Shown: one piece after another, positions 46,839-57,713 of the stretch
Position numbering within the stretch: position 1 is the first letter of the stretch
Layout: every line of letters begins with the position of its first letter
Assembly: GCF_040892545.1 (NCBI RefSeq)
Contig: NZ_CP156079.1
Location: 1,426,001 to 1,490,000, forward strand
Direction of reading: 5' to 3'
Length of the DNA: 64,000 nucleotides
Origin: Paracidovorax avenae
Lineage (GTDB): Bacteria; Pseudomonadota; Gammaproteobacteria; Burkholderiales; Burkholderiaceae_C
Program-made: the position numbers and the translations under genes
The notes under the pieces: generated by a model
Told to the model about the DNA's origin: nothing
The model's database searches: none
Seen by the model: only the letters and a program-made list of their open reading frames with translations

Positions 46839-47801
46839 ATGCATCGTCGAAACTGGTTCGGATTCGTGCTTCTTGCTGCCGCGGGCGGTGCCTGGGCCCA
46901 GGCCTATCCCTCCAAGCCCATCCGTCTGGTCGTGCCCTTTGCGCCGGGTGGCACCACCGACATCATCGCGCGCGTGATAGCCGACCCCCTGTCTCGCGCG
47001 CTGGGGCAGCCGGTGGTGGTGGAAAACAAGGCCGGCGGCGGTGGCATCGTCGGCGCGTCCGACACGGCCAAGGCGGCTCCGGACGGCTATTCGCTGGGCA
47101 TCGCCACCGTGTCCACCACGGCCGCCAACCCCGCGATCAACCCGCGCACGCCCTATAACCCGCTGACGGATTTCACGCCGATCATCAACATCGCCGCCAC
47201 GCCGAACATCATCGCGGTGAATCCCAATTTCCCCGCCAAGGATTACCAGGGCTTCCTCGCGGAGGTCAAGAAGGTGCCGGGCAAGTATTCCTATTCTTCC
47301 TCCGGCACCGGTGGCATCGGCCATCTGCAGATGGAGCTCTACAAGAGCCTGACGCAGGTCTTCGTCACGCACATTCCCTACCGCGGCGCCGGGCCGGCGC
47401 TCAACGACACCGTGGCCGGCCAGGTGCCGATCATCTTCGACAACCTGCCGTCCACGCTGCCCTTCATCAAGGAGAACCGCCTGGTGCCCATCGTCGTGGC
47501 CGCGCCGCAGCGCGTGGCCGCGCTGCCCAATGTCCCGACCTTCAAGGAAATCGGCCTGGAGCCGGTGAACCGGATGGCCTACTACGGCATCCTCGGCCCG
47601 AAGGGCCTGCCGCGCGATGTGGTGGACAAGGTCAATGCGGGTGTGCGCAAGGCGCTGGAGGACCCGGCCGTGCGCAAGCGCATCGAGGACACGGGTTCGC
47701 TGATCGTCGGCAACACGCCCGAGCAGTTCGCCGAGCAGATCAAGGCGGAGTTCGATGTGTACAAGACGGTGGTGCAGAAGCAGAAGCTCTCGCTCGAATG
47801 A
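46839..47801 (+). CDS. Bug-family (TctC-like) periplasmic receptor
   Basis: A 320-residue tripartite tricarboxylate transporter receptor. Sec signal peptide to about A20 (GAWA, then [10 protein letters not shown]). The Bug hallmarks are [34 protein letters not shown] and [20 protein letters not shown]. The ligand is a small organic anion or amide and cannot be predicted. ATG 46839 has AAAAGGG upstream; the longer frame is not signal-like. No TctA/TctB membrane partner is in the window, as is usual for Bug genes in this group. Confidence 0.92.
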   Translation: MHRRNWFGFVLLAAAGGAWAQAYPSKPIRLVVPFAPGGTTDIIARVIADPLSRALGQPVVVENKAGGGGIVGASDTAKAAPDGYSLGIATVSTTAANPAINPRTPYNPLTDFTPIINIAATPNIIAVNPNFPAKDYQGFLAEVKKVPGKYSYSSSGTGGIGHLQMELYKSLTQVFVTHIPYRGAGPALNDTVAGQVPIIFDNLPSTLPFIKENRLVPIVVAAPQRVAALPNVPTFKEIGLEPVNRMAYYGILGPKGLPRDVVDKVNAGVRKALEDPAVRKRIEDTGSLIVGNTPEQFAEQIKAEFDVYKTVVQKQKLSLE

Positions 47802-47864
47802 CCCACGGGCCGGCCGCCCGGACGGGCGGTATAGGCGCCGGTGCGCGTGTTAACTTCGCGCCCC

Positions 47865-48776
47865 ATGACCCTTTCGCCCGGCAGCCAGGCTGCCATCGAT
47901 GCATTCATCGACGCCCTCTGGCTCGAAGACGGCCTCTCGCGCAATACGCTGGCGGCCTACCGCCGCGATCTTGCACTGTATGCGCAGTGGCTCGGGCAGC
48001 ACATTCCCGATACCGCGGGCGCGCTGGACGCCACGGCCGAGCACCATCTGAAGGCCTATTTCGCGGCGCGCCACGCGCAAACGCGCGCCACGTCGGCCAA
48101 CCGCCGGTTGACCGTGTTGCGGCGGTATTTCCAGTGGGCGCTGCGCGAGCGCCGCATCGCCGCCGATCCCACCGTGCGCCTGCAGGCGGCGCGGCAACCG
48201 CTGCGGGTGCCCAAGACTCTGTCGGCCGCGCAGGTCGAGGCCCTCCTGCAGGCCCCCGATACGTCCACCTCCCTGGGCCTGCGCGACCGCGCGATGCTGG
48301 AGCTCATGTATGCCAGCGGCCTGCGTGTGACCGAGCTCGTCACCCTGAAGACCTACCACGCCGGCCTGGCCGAGGGCGTGCTGCGGGTGATGGGCAAGGG
48401 CGGCAAGGAGCGCCTCGTGCCCTTCGGGGAGGTCGCGGCGCAATGGATGCAGCGGTACCTGGGTGAGGCCCGCGCGGACATCCTGGCAGGGCAGCAGACC
48501 GACGACCTGTTCGTGACCCGGCGCGGTGCCGGCATGACGCGCGCCATGTTCTGGGTGGTCGTGAAGAAACATGCCCAGGCGGCCGGGATCACCGTGCCGC
48601 TGTCGCCGCACACGCTGCGCCATGCCTTCGCCACGCACCTGCTCAACCACGGCGCGGACCTGCGGGTGGTCCAGCTGCTGTTGGGGCATGCGGACATTTC
48701 CACCACCACGATCTACACCCACGTGGCGCGGGAGCGGCTCAAGGCGCTGCATGCCCAGCACCATCCCCGGGGCTGA
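47865..48776 (+). CDS. xerD: Site-specific tyrosine recombinase XerD
   Basis: Resolves chromosome dimers at dif with XerC and FtsK. It has 303 residues. The N-terminal SAM-like core-binding domain covers about 10-100. The catalytic residues are R154 (SGLRVTELV), K178 (MGKGGKERLVP), H249/R252 (SPHTLRHAFATHLL), H275 (LGHADIST) and Y284 (TIYTHVARERL). The short spacing and ending fit XerD rather than a phage integrase. ATG 47865 is the family start; a GTG at 47841 would add eight residues. It lies between two Bug receptor genes. Confidence 0.93.
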   Translation: MTLSPGSQAAIDAFIDALWLEDGLSRNTLAAYRRDLALYAQWLGQHIPDTAGALDATAEHHLKAYFAARHAQTRATSANRRLTVLRRYFQWALRERRIAADPTVRLQAARQPLRVPKTLSAAQVEALLQAPDTSTSLGLRDRAMLELMYASGLRVTELVTLKTYHAGLAEGVLRVMGKGGKERLVPFGEVAAQWMQRYLGEARADILAGQQTDDLFVTRRGAGMTRAMFWVVVKKHAQAAGITVPLSPHTLRHAFATHLLNHGADLRVVQLLLGHADISTTTIYTHVARERLKALHAQHHPRG

Positions 48777-48867
48777 GGGCCGGTCCGCGCCCGGCGGCGA
48801 GCACAATCGCCGCTGCGTTCCGCATCCCTTCCCGTCTTTTTTCGTGTTTCCTGAAACGGTGGTTCCG

Positions 48868-49878
48868 ATGATCGATTCGTTGTCGCGCAGGCGCGCGCTC
48901 CTTTTGTGTGCCTCGGCCCCGCTGGCCGCGGCTGTCCTGGCCCCGGCCCGTGGGCTGGCGCAGGGTTCCATGGCGGACTGGCCTGGCTCCCGGCCCATCC
49001 GCATCATCGTGGCCTACCCGGCCGGCGGTGTGAGCGACGTCGTGGCGCGCGCCCTCGGAGACCGGCTCTCGGCGCAACTGGGTACGCCCGTCATCGTGGA
49101 CAACAAGGCGGGGGCGGGTGGCGCCATCGCCATGGATGCGGTAGCCAAGGCCCCCGCGGACGGCCATACGCTGGGCTTTTCGTCGATCAGCCCGCTGGTG
49201 CTGAGCCCGCACCTGGGCCGGTTGCCGTTCGATCCCGTCCGTGACATCGCCCCCGTGGCCAGCGTGATGGTGTCACCGGTGCTCCTGCTGGCCACGCCTG
49301 CCTGCACCGCCCGGGATTTCCCCGCATTGGTCGCGCAGGCCAAGGCGCGGCCCGGGGAGGTGCGCTGGGCGACCTCGGGGCAGGCGTCCCTCGGCCACAT
49401 CATGCTCGAGCAGATCATGCAGGCGTCCGGGGCGAAGATCACGCACGTGCCCTACAAGGGCGGCGGCCAGCAGCTCAACGATGCGCTGAGTGGCCAGTTC
49501 GAGATCCTCTCCACCAACGCGGGTCCGGCGGTCGCCCAGCACATCCAGGGCGGCAAGCTGCGCGCCCTCGCCGTGGGGTCGCCGCAGCGCGTGGATGGCC
49601 TGCCCGGCACGCCCACCCTGGCCGAGCTGGGGATGCCGGCGGCCAACCTGAGCTCGCAGTTCGGCATCTTCGCGCCGGGCAAGACGCCGGCCGCGATCCT
49701 GGAGCGGCTCAATGCCGAGATCAACAAGGCCCTGGCATGGCCGGAACTGCGCGCCAGGCTGGTGGCGACGGGCAATGTGCCCCTGGGCGGTGCGTCCGCG
49801 GACTTCGCGCGGGAGATCGCCCGGGAATCCCAGGGCAATGCCGCGATCATCCGCGCGGCCCGCATCCAGCTGGACTGA
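48868..49878 (+). CDS. Bug-family (TctC-like) periplasmic receptor, Tat-type signal
   Basis: A 336-residue receptor of the same family as the gene at 46839 but clearly divergent from it. The signal is SRRRALLLCASAPLAAAVLA (twin Arg within SRRR), with cleavage near GLAQ. Motifs are VAYPAGGVSDVVARALGDRL, VIVDNKAGAGGAIAMDAVAK and HVPYKGGGQQLNDALSGQFE. Ligand unknown. ATG 48868 is preceded by GGTTCCG, a poor ribosome site. It follows xerD by 91 bases. Confidence 0.9.
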   Translation: MIDSLSRRRALLLCASAPLAAAVLAPARGLAQGSMADWPGSRPIRIIVAYPAGGVSDVVARALGDRLSAQLGTPVIVDNKAGAGGAIAMDAVAKAPADGHTLGFSSISPLVLSPHLGRLPFDPVRDIAPVASVMVSPVLLLATPACTARDFPALVAQAKARPGEVRWATSGQASLGHIMLEQIMQASGAKITHVPYKGGGQQLNDALSGQFEILSTNAGPAVAQHIQGGKLRALAVGSPQRVDGLPGTPTLAELGMPAANLSSQFGIFAPGKTPAAILERLNAEINKALAWPELRARLVATGNVPLGGASADFAREIARESQGNAAIIRAARIQLD

Positions 49879-49888
49879 GAGCGGCTGG

Positions 49889-51178
49889 TCAGCCCTCGCC
49901 CAGGCTTTCGGCCCAGGTCAGGGCCTGCAGGTGGGCCCAGTTGACCTGGCGGTTCGAGAGGTGCAGCGCCTCGGCGGCCCGGGCGAAGGCCACCTCGTCG
50001 CCGCTTTCGCAGGCCTTGGTGAGTTCGAGGAACGGAGCGAACACGCCGGTGTTGTGCAGCAGCGCATCGACCACCGGCTGCGGCAGGGCCACCGATTCGA
50101 GGGCCTTTTCCAGCGGTACGCCGAGCATGGTGTCCAGCAGGGAGAACACGCCCACCACGAAGGCGTTGTCGCACTCCTCGGGAGGCAGCAGTTCGGCGGC
50201 GAGCAGTTCCATCAGGCGTCCGCGCACGACGGCCGTCTGGCCCACCGCCGGGGGGGAGCCACCGGCGCGCGAGGTGGTCATCAGCAGCGCCGCCCAGCGG
50301 AAGAGCTTCTTGAGGCCGAGGATCATGACCGCGTGGCGGAACGAGGTGATCTCGCACGACAGTCCGAAGCCCGAGGAGTTGATGAAGCGCAGCAGGTTGA
50401 AGGACAGCGTGGGGTCCTTCTTGAGCAGGTCTTCGATCTCGGCCGTGCTGGCCTGCTTGCGCACCAGGTTGATGAGCTGGATGATCGTGGCCTGCGAGGG
50501 CCGGATGGTCTGGGCCTTCACGAGCGCGGGCTTGGCGAACCAGAAACCCTGGAACAGCTTCACGCCGAGTGCCGCCATGCGCTCGTGCTGCTCGGCGGTC
50601 TCCACCTTCTCGGCCACCAGCGTGGCCTGGCTGTTGGCGCGGGCGAATTTCACGAGCGGCTCGGCCAGTTCGGGCCGGAAGGCCTGCATGTCGAGCTTCA
50701 CGAAGGCAGCCATCCGCAGCCAGCTGCCGTAGTTGCGGCGCAGCACGTTCTGGCTGAAGGCGAGGCGGAAGCCCCGGGTCCGCAGGGCTTCGAGGGTGGA
50801 CAGGCGGCCTTCGATCTCCTCCACGGTGGCCGTCTCCGGCAGGGTGGGGACTTCCAGCACCACCTTCTCGGGGTGGATGAGTTCCAGGTGCCCGCCTGCA
50901 AGGCTTTCGTGCGTGCAGTTGATGAAGACCGTCTTCTTGCCCACCAGGGCCTCGGTGCCCGCGTAGGAGAGTGCATTGAACAGCAGGGCCGCGTCGCTGG
51001 CGGCGGTGTGCGCGTCGGAGGCGGTGGAGCGGTCGAAGAGCTCGTAGCCGAAGACGGCGCGGTGCTCGTCCACGATGGCCTGGCGCGCGATGATGGCCAG
51101 GTTGCCATCGTCCATCGGCGCGCCTTCCTGGGGCTGGGTGGGCTCGAAAGCGGGTACGTTTTCGTTATTGCTCGACAT
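49889..51178 (-). CDS. Degenerate EAL - HDOD signalling protein (paralogue 1)
   Basis: A 429-residue cytoplasmic protein. Residues about 20-215 form an EAL-type domain lacking catalysis: the EAL motif reads GYELFDR, AEGVET is AEKVET and the DDFGxG motif is gone (LAFSQN). QGFWF is kept. Residues about 215-420 are an HDOD domain (LLKKDPTLSFNLLRFINSSG, FRHAVMILGLKKLFRWAALL). Such YuxH/CdgJ-like proteins act in signalling without c-di-GMP hydrolysis. ATG 51178 gives MSSNNENVPAF. A paralogue lies 151 bases upstream on the same strand. Confidence 0.88.
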   Translation of the reverse strand: MSSNNENVPAFEPTQPQEGAPMDDGNLAIIARQAIVDEHRAVFGYELFDRSTASDAHTAASDAALLFNALSYAGTEALVGKKTVFINCTHESLAGGHLELIHPEKVVLEVPTLPETATVEEIEGRLSTLEALRTRGFRLAFSQNVLRRNYGSWLRMAAFVKLDMQAFRPELAEPLVKFARANSQATLVAEKVETAEQHERMAALGVKLFQGFWFAKPALVKAQTIRPSQATIIQLINLVRKQASTAEIEDLLKKDPTLSFNLLRFINSSGFGLSCEITSFRHAVMILGLKKLFRWAALLMTTSRAGGSPPAVGQTAVVRGRLMELLAAELLPPEECDNAFVVGVFSLLDTMLGVPLEKALESVALPQPVVDALLHNTGVFAPFLELTKACESGDEVAFARAAEALHLSNRQVNWAHLQALTWAESLGEG

Positions 51179-51329
51179 GGGCGTGAAGAGAAGGTATGAC
51201 CGGGCGGGTGGGGCCTTGGCAGGCTGCCACCTTACCACCAAGGAAGGCGCCTGCAAGCCGGTACCCCGCCGGCCGGCATGCGCGGGAGCATGAGCGGAGC
51301 GGCACGGCGGCTGGCAGCGGCATCGCGGC

Positions 51330-52568
51330 TCAGTCCGTCATCTGGTCGGCCCAGGCCAGGGCCTGCAGGTGGGCCCAGTTGATCTGCTGGCTGGTGAGGT
51401 GCAGCGTGGTGGCGGCCTGGTCGAAGAGGGCGTCGTCGCTCGACTCGCAGGCTTCGGCGAGGCGCAGCAGTTCTCCGAGCACGCCTTCGCGGCGCAGCAG
51501 GGCGGCGGCCACGGAGTCGGGCACGTGCAGCAGCCCGACCGCGGACTCCATGGGCATGCTGAGCATCACGTCCAGCATCGAGAAGATGCCCACCACGAAG
51601 GCCTGGTCGGCCTCTTCCTGGGACAGCGTTTCCTGGGCGACCAGTTCCATCAGCCGCCCGCGGACCACGGCGGTGTGGCCCACGGCCGCGGGAATGCCGC
51701 CGATCCGCGACGCGGTCAGCAGCAGCGCGGCCCAGCGGAAGAGCTTCTTGAGGCCCATCAGCATGACCGCCTGGCGGAACGAGGTGATTTCGCGGGTCAG
51801 GCCGAAGCCGGACGAATTGATGAGCCGCATCAGGTTGAAGGCCAGGCCCGCATCCTTCTTGAGGACTTCCTCGATCTCGTCGGTGCTGGCCTGCTGGCGC
51901 ACGAGGTTGATGAGGTGGAGGATGTTGGTCTGCGATGGCGTCAGGAGCTTGGCCTCGACCACCGAGGGGCGCGAGAACCAGAAGCCCTGGAAGAGCTGCA
52001 CGCCCATGCTGGACGCCATGTCGTACTGCTGGGCGGTCTCCACCTTTTCCGCGATGAGTTCGGCGCGCGAATGGCGGCCGGCGTACTTGACGAGCACGGC
52101 CAGCTGGTCGGGCGCCAGCAGCGAGAGATCGAGCTTGATGTAGTCGGCCAGCGGCAGCCAGGGGGCGTAGGCGGACTCCAGCACCGTGTGGTTGAAGGCC
52201 AGGTGGAACCCCCGCTCGCGCAGTGCCTGCAGGATCGGCAGGCGGGTTCCGACCTCGGCTGCGGCCGCATGGCCGAGCGGCGGGATCTCCAGCACCACCT
52301 TGTCCGGGTCCACCAGTTCGAGGTGGCCGCCCGCCAGGCTTTCGTGCGTGCAATTGACGAAGATGAGCTTCTTGCCCACCAGCTCTTCGGTGCCCGCGTG
52401 CGACAGGGCCGTGAAGACCAGGAAGACGTCGGTGGCCGCGGTATGCGCCACGCCCGCGCGCGAACGGTTGAACAGCTCGTAGCCGATCACGGAGTGCTGG
52501 CCGTTGACGATCGCCTGCCGGGCGATCATGGCGCCCGGCGCGGTGCCGGCCGGTCCCTGAGGGGTCAT
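51330..52568 (-). CDS. Degenerate EAL - HDOD signalling protein (paralogue 2)
   Basis: A 412-residue tandem paralogue with the same layout. GYELFNR replaces EAL; AEKVET is present; the HDOD domain has LKKDAGLAFNLMRLINSSG and FRQAVMLMGLKKLFRWAALL. The C-terminus, LHLTSQQINWAHLQALAWAD, mirrors LHLSNRQVNWAHLQALTWAE of the first copy. Start ATG 52568 (MTPQGPAG) or 52589; neither has a clear ribosome site. It is transcribed ahead of paralogue 1, probably in one unit. Confidence 0.87.
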   Translation of the reverse strand: MTPQGPAGTAPGAMIARQAIVNGQHSVIGYELFNRSRAGVAHTAATDVFLVFTALSHAGTEELVGKKLIFVNCTHESLAGGHLELVDPDKVVLEIPPLGHAAAAEVGTRLPILQALRERGFHLAFNHTVLESAYAPWLPLADYIKLDLSLLAPDQLAVLVKYAGRHSRAELIAEKVETAQQYDMASSMGVQLFQGFWFSRPSVVEAKLLTPSQTNILHLINLVRQQASTDEIEEVLKKDAGLAFNLMRLINSSGFGLTREITSFRQAVMLMGLKKLFRWAALLLTASRIGGIPAAVGHTAVVRGRLMELVAQETLSQEEADQAFVVGIFSMLDVMLSMPMESAVGLLHVPDSVAAALLRREGVLGELLRLAEACESSDDALFDQAATTLHLTSQQINWAHLQALAWADQMTD

Positions 52569-52677
52569 GGTGGGTGGGTTGGGATGCATGCCGGATGCGT
52601 GGACGAAAGCCGCCCCGCGGCATGCGGTGCGGGCGGGACCATTGTAGAAAATTCCCCGTATCCCCGGTTGTTCCCCG

Positions 52678-53478
52678 TCATTCGGACTGCAGCCAGAGCA
52701 GTTCCGCTTCGCTGAAGCCCGCCTGGCGGCGGGCGGCTTCGTTGAACGGGGGCTTCAGGCGCGGCGCTTCGTAGCGCCGTACGAGTTCGCCGTAGTGGCT
52801 TTCCGGGTCGAGCCCGCCGCGAGCGCACAGCCATCGGTACCAGTGGTTGCCGATGGCCACGTGGCCGACTTCCTCCCGCAGGATGACGTCGAGGATGGCG
52901 ACGGCCGCCAGTGCGTCGGGCGTGCCCACCTGCGTGAGCTTGCGCTGGATCAGCGGCGTGGCATCGAGCCCGCGGGCTTCCAGCGTGCGGGGCACCAGTG
53001 CCATCCGCGCCACGATGTCGTGTGCGGTCTTCTCGCACATGGTCCACAGCCCCTGGTGGGCGGGAAAGTCGCCGTAGTCGTGGCCCATGTCCCGCAGGTG
53101 GGCGCGCAGCATCCGGAAGTGGGAGGCTTCCTCCGCGGCCACGCGCAGCCAGTCCCGGTAATAGTCCGGCGGCATGCCGGAAAAGCGCCAGACGGCATCG
53201 AGCGCCAGGTTGATCGCGTTGAATTCGATGTGGGCGATGGCGTGCAGCAGCACGGCCCGGCCGAGCGGCGTGGCGGGCGAGCGCCGGGCGACCTCCGTGT
53301 GGTGCCGCAGTTCCGGGCGGGCAGGGCGTCCGGGCAGTCCCTCCGGTGCCGGCGGCGCGGGGGCGTGCGGGTCCAGGGAATGGTCCGCGGCCGAGGCGTG
53401 CAACTCCAGCGCCCGGGCCGCCTTGTCCTCGGGATCGGTCAGGCACAGGACCTGCAGGGCACGGTGTCGAAGCTCCAT
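52678..53478 (-). CDS. DUF455 ferritin-like protein
   Basis: A 266-residue protein of the DUF455 family with a four-helix ferritin-like di-metal core. Ligand-type motifs are [29 protein letters not shown] and [14 protein letters not shown]. These resemble MiaE-like diiron oxygenases, but the substrate is unknown. The start ATG 53478 lies 72 bases from the divergent gamma-carbonic-anhydrase-like gene. Confidence 0.88.
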   Translation of the reverse strand: MELRHRALQVLCLTDPEDKAARALELHASAADHSLDPHAPAPPAPEGLPGRPARPELRHHTEVARRSPATPLGRAVLLHAIAHIEFNAINLALDAVWRFSGMPPDYYRDWLRVAAEEASHFRMLRAHLRDMGHDYGDFPAHQGLWTMCEKTAHDIVARMALVPRTLEARGLDATPLIQRKLTQVGTPDALAAVAILDVILREEVGHVAIGNHWYRWLCARGGLDPESHYGELVRRYEAPRLKPPFNEAARRQAGFSEAELLWLQSE

Positions 53479-53550
53479 ACCTACAATTCTAGGTTTCCGC
53501 CCCCATGTGGAAGACCTGGGCGGCGCAGACCGATGCACAGGAGACAGACG

Positions 53551-54075
53551 ATGGCGCTTTACGAACTCGACGGCATGACCCCCCGCGTGGCCGAATCGGC
53601 CTGGGTCGCGGGCAGCGCGGAGGTGATGGGCAACGTGGTGCTCGGCGAGGATGCCAGCATCTGGTTCGGCGCGGTGCTGCGCGGCGACAACGAGACACTT
53701 GCCATCGGCGCGGGCAGCAACGTGCAGGACGGCAGCGTGCTGCACTCCGACCCGGGCCAGCCGCTGACGCTGGGCGAGCGCGTGACGGTCGGCCACAAGG
53801 TCGTGCTGCATGGCTGCACCGTGGGCGACGAGTCGCTCATCGGCATCGGCGCCGTGGTGCTCAATGGTGCGAAGATCGGCCGCAACTGCCTCGTCGGCGC
53901 GGGCGCGCTGGTCACGGAAGGCAAGGAATTCCCGGACGGCTCGATGATACTGGGCAGTCCGGCCAAGGCCGTGAGGCAGCTCACGCCGGAACAGATCGAA
54001 GGCCTGCGCAGGAGCGCACAGGTCTATATCGCCAATGCCCGGCGTTTCCGGGCGGGGCTGCACCGCACGGGTTGA
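53551..54075 (+). CDS. Gamma carbonic anhydrase-like protein (PaaY/YrdA type)
   Basis: A 174-residue left-handed beta-helix trimeric protein. The Zn His ligands are H65, H82 and H87 ([16 protein letters not shown]). Hexapeptide repeats run through [20 protein letters not shown] and [16 protein letters not shown]. The YrdA/PaaY group has carbonic anhydrase or thioesterase activity; which one applies is not clear. ATG 53551 follows CAGGAG. A longer in-frame stretch upstream lies antisense to DUF455 and is not coding. Confidence 0.93.
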   Translation: MALYELDGMTPRVAESAWVAGSAEVMGNVVLGEDASIWFGAVLRGDNETLAIGAGSNVQDGSVLHSDPGQPLTLGERVTVGHKVVLHGCTVGDESLIGIGAVVLNGAKIGRNCLVGAGALVTEGKEFPDGSMILGSPAKAVRQLTPEQIEGLRRSAQVYIANARRFRAGLHRTG

Positions 54076-54106
54076 ACCCCGGCGTCCGCAGCCCATTTGA
54101 CAGCAG

Positions 54107-55117
54107 ATGCAGAAAGACTCCAGGGTGTCAGAACTCCACAAGTTCCTCTTCGATGGCCTGCCGGTGCGCGGCATGATCGTCCGGCTCACGGATGCCTGGA
54201 CCGAGATCCTCGCCCGCCGCTCCGGCAACAGCGCCACGGGCGCCTACCCGCCCGAAGTGCGCGAGCTGCTGGGCGAGATGGCGGCAGCCGGTGTGCTCAT
54301 GCAGTCCAACATCAAGTTCAACGGTGCGCTGGTCCTGCAGGTCTTCGGCGACGGCCCGGTCAAGCTGGCCGTGGCCGAGGTGCAATCCGACCTCGGGCTG
54401 CGCGCCACTGCATCCATCCAGGGCGAGGTACCCGTGGGGGCGCGGCTGTCCGACATGGTGAATGCCGGGGGCGGCGGGCGCTGCGCGATCACGCTCGACC
54501 CGAAGGACCGGCTGCCGGGCCAGCAGCCGTACCAGGGCGTGGTGCCGCTGCATGGCGACCGGCACGAGAAGCTGGAAAAGCTCAGCGATGTGCTGCAGCA
54601 CTACATGCTGCAGTCCGAGCAGCTCGACACCACGCTGGTGCTCGCGGCGGACGACAAGGTGGCGGCCGGCCTGCTCATCCAGCGCATGCCCATCAAGGGG
54701 GAAGGCAACCTCGCCGGCACCGAGCTCAGCCATAGCGAGAACGAGGACCAGATCGGCCGCAACGAGGACTACAACCGCATCGCCACGCTGGCCGCGAGCC
54801 TCACGCGCGAGGAACTGCTGTCGCTGGACGTGGACACCGTGCTGCGCCGCCTCTTCTGGGAGGAAAAGCTGCTGCGCTTCGTGCCGAAGGAAGGGGTGGA
54901 CGGCCCGCGCTTCGCCTGCACCTGCAGCCGGGAGCGCGTCAGCTCCATGCTGCGCAGCCTGGGGCCTGAAGAGGCCGAGAGCATCCTCGCCGAGCGCGGG
55001 GAGATCGAGGTGGCCTGCGAGTACTGCGGACAGCAATACCGGTTCGATGCGGTGGACGCCGCACAGATCTTCACCAGCGCCGCGGAACTGGCCCCGGGAA
55101 CGAAGGCGGTTCAGTAG
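54107..55117 (+). CDS. hslO: Redox-regulated chaperone Hsp33
   Basis: A 336-residue cytoplasmic holdase activated by oxidation. The N-terminal substrate domain (about 10-190) has MQSNIKFNGALVLQVFGDGP and PIKGEGNLAGTELS. The C-terminal redox switch has the CxC plus CxxC zinc motif: FACTCSRERV and CEYCGQQYRF. It is longer than the roughly 290-residue E. coli protein because of insertions before the switch. ATG 54107; a GTG at 54125 is an alternative. It lies 31 bases after the gamma-CA gene. Confidence 0.95.
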   Translation: MQKDSRVSELHKFLFDGLPVRGMIVRLTDAWTEILARRSGNSATGAYPPEVRELLGEMAAAGVLMQSNIKFNGALVLQVFGDGPVKLAVAEVQSDLGLRATASIQGEVPVGARLSDMVNAGGGGRCAITLDPKDRLPGQQPYQGVVPLHGDRHEKLEKLSDVLQHYMLQSEQLDTTLVLAADDKVAAGLLIQRMPIKGEGNLAGTELSHSENEDQIGRNEDYNRIATLAASLTREELLSLDVDTVLRRLFWEEKLLRFVPKEGVDGPRFACTCSRERVSSMLRSLGPEEAESILAERGEIEVACEYCGQQYRFDAVDAAQIFTSAAELAPGTKAVQ

Positions 55118-55135
55118 GGGCGCTGCGGTCGCCGC

Positions 55136-55630
55136 TCAGCCCGCAGCCGTAGGGGTGAGCAGGCGCTGGAACAGCCGGTGTTCGCATTCCGGGTCGCTGC
55201 ATTTCTCGCACGACCATGCGAGCGCAGGCCGTGCAGCGCCCGGAGGCCGGAGGCGTTCCGGCGTGGCAGCGCCTCCCAGCAGGAGTGCGTGCCGCAGCCG
55301 TGCATCGGCATTCCCGTAGAACACATGGTGGCCCCAGCCCAGGGCCTGCAGCAGGCCCCGCAGGGCCGCGTCATGGGTTTCCTGGCGACGGGCTTCGCCC
55401 GGGGGCAGCATGTCCAGCCCCATCAGCCAGGCCTGCGTGCAGCCGCTCTCGCGCAGTGCCTGCAAGGCCCCGGGGGCGTCGCAGGGATCCAGTCCCGCCA
55501 GCACGAGGCGTATCCGCGCAGCCGGCCAGGCCGCATGCTCCCGCACTGCGGCCACCAGCGCCGCGGCGCCCGTGCCCGGCGCGCCCAGCACGGCAATGTG
55601 CGTGACGGTCGTCGGGGCGGGGGCTTGCAT
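55136..55630 (-). CDS. Orphan protein with degenerate P-loop and Cys-rich tail
   Basis: A 164-residue protein I do not recognise. It opens MQAPAPTTVTHIAVLGAPGT, then GAAALV: a beta-strand and loop resembling Walker A but with Ala where Lys-Thr/Ser would be. Near the C-terminus is a cluster, CEKCSDPECEHRLFQRLL, a possible zinc site (C-x2-C-x4-C-x-H). The middle is Ala/Leu-rich. It ends close to hslO (convergent) and lies upstream-adjacent on the same strand to ftsB/eno. Start ATG 55630. Confidence 0.65.
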   Translation of the reverse strand: MQAPAPTTVTHIAVLGAPGTGAAALVAAVREHAAWPAARIRLVLAGLDPCDAPGALQALRESGCTQAWLMGLDMLPPGEARRQETHDAALRGLLQALGWGHHVFYGNADARLRHALLLGGAATPERLRPPGAARPALAWSCEKCSDPECEHRLFQRLLTPTAAG

Positions 55631-55649
55631 TTCGGTGGCGGGAAGGCGC

Positions 55650-55928
55650 TCAGCGGGGCGCCACGTGCACATAGACCTCGTTGGGCTTGACCATGCCCAG
55701 TTCGCTGCGCGCCTTCTCCTCGACCATGTCGAGACCATCGCGCAGGTCGCTCACTTCCGAAGCCAGTCGCTCGTTCTCCTGGCGGGCGCGGTCGTTGGCC
55801 TGTTTCTGCGCCGCGATCCGTTCCTTCATCTCCTGCACGTGGCCGATGCTGCCGCGGCCCGTCCAGAGCTGCGTCTGGACGGCCACGAGCAGGAGCAGCA
55901 GCACCAGGGGAACGATACGGGGATTCAT
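55650..55928 (-). CDS. ftsB: Cell division protein FtsB
   Basis: A 92-residue bitopic divisome protein. One membrane helix (residues about 5-20: IVPLVLLLLLVAVQTQLW) is followed by a coiled coil (about 28-75: HVQEMKERIAAQKQANDRAR through NERLASEVSDLRDG). Pairs with FtsL and FtsQ at the septum. It follows eno (70 bases) as in most proteobacteria. The end is VKPNEVYVHVAPR. Confidence 0.93.
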   Translation of the reverse strand: MNPRIVPLVLLLLLVAVQTQLWTGRGSIGHVQEMKERIAAQKQANDRARQENERLASEVSDLRDGLDMVEEKARSELGMVKPNEVYVHVAPR

Positions 55929-55998
55929 GGTGCGCTGGCGCTGCGGGAACGTGGATCGGAAGGGTGCGGGGCCGGTACGGAACCGGGTTCAGCCCGGG

Positions 55999-57414
<1,416 letters not shown>

Positions 57415-57705
57415 TCACACCCCTTCGACGCACACCATGCGCATGACGGCCGCGCCCAGGCGCGCGGACTTCGCCTGCTGGTACTCGGCGGATTCGTAGA
57501 AGGCGCGGGCGGCCTCCATGGTGGGGAATTTCAGGACCACCGTGCGGCCCGGATTCCAGTCGCCCTCGAGCACTTCCACGCGGCCCCCGCGCACGCACAC
57601 TTCGGCGCCATGCACCTGCATGGCCTGCGTGCTGAGGCGGCGGTACTCGTCGTACTGCTCGGGGTTGGTGACGGTGACGGACGCGATGATGTAGGCGCTG
57701 CTCAT
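57415..57705 (-). CDS. DUF1330 family protein
   Basis: A 96-residue dimeric alpha/beta-barrel (ferredoxin-like) protein of the DUF1330 family: AYIIASVTVTNPEQYDEYRR, QMHG-like MQVHGAEVCVRGGRVEVLEG, and RTVVLKFPTMEAARAFYESA. Function unknown, though the family often holds small ligands. It is inserted between kdsA and eno, which are often adjacent; it starts 8 bases after the kdsA stop and so is co-transcribed. Confidence 0.9.
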   Translation of the reverse strand: MSSAYIIASVTVTNPEQYDEYRRLSTQAMQVHGAEVCVRGGRVEVLEGDWNPGRTVVLKFPTMEAARAFYESAEYQQAKSARLGAAVMRMVCVEGV

Positions 57706-57713
57706 GGTTTGTC

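Noticed and set aside
47865..48776. Phage or integron integrase marking a mobile island
   Set aside because: Length, catalytic spacing and lack of att sites or tRNA identify chromosomal XerD.
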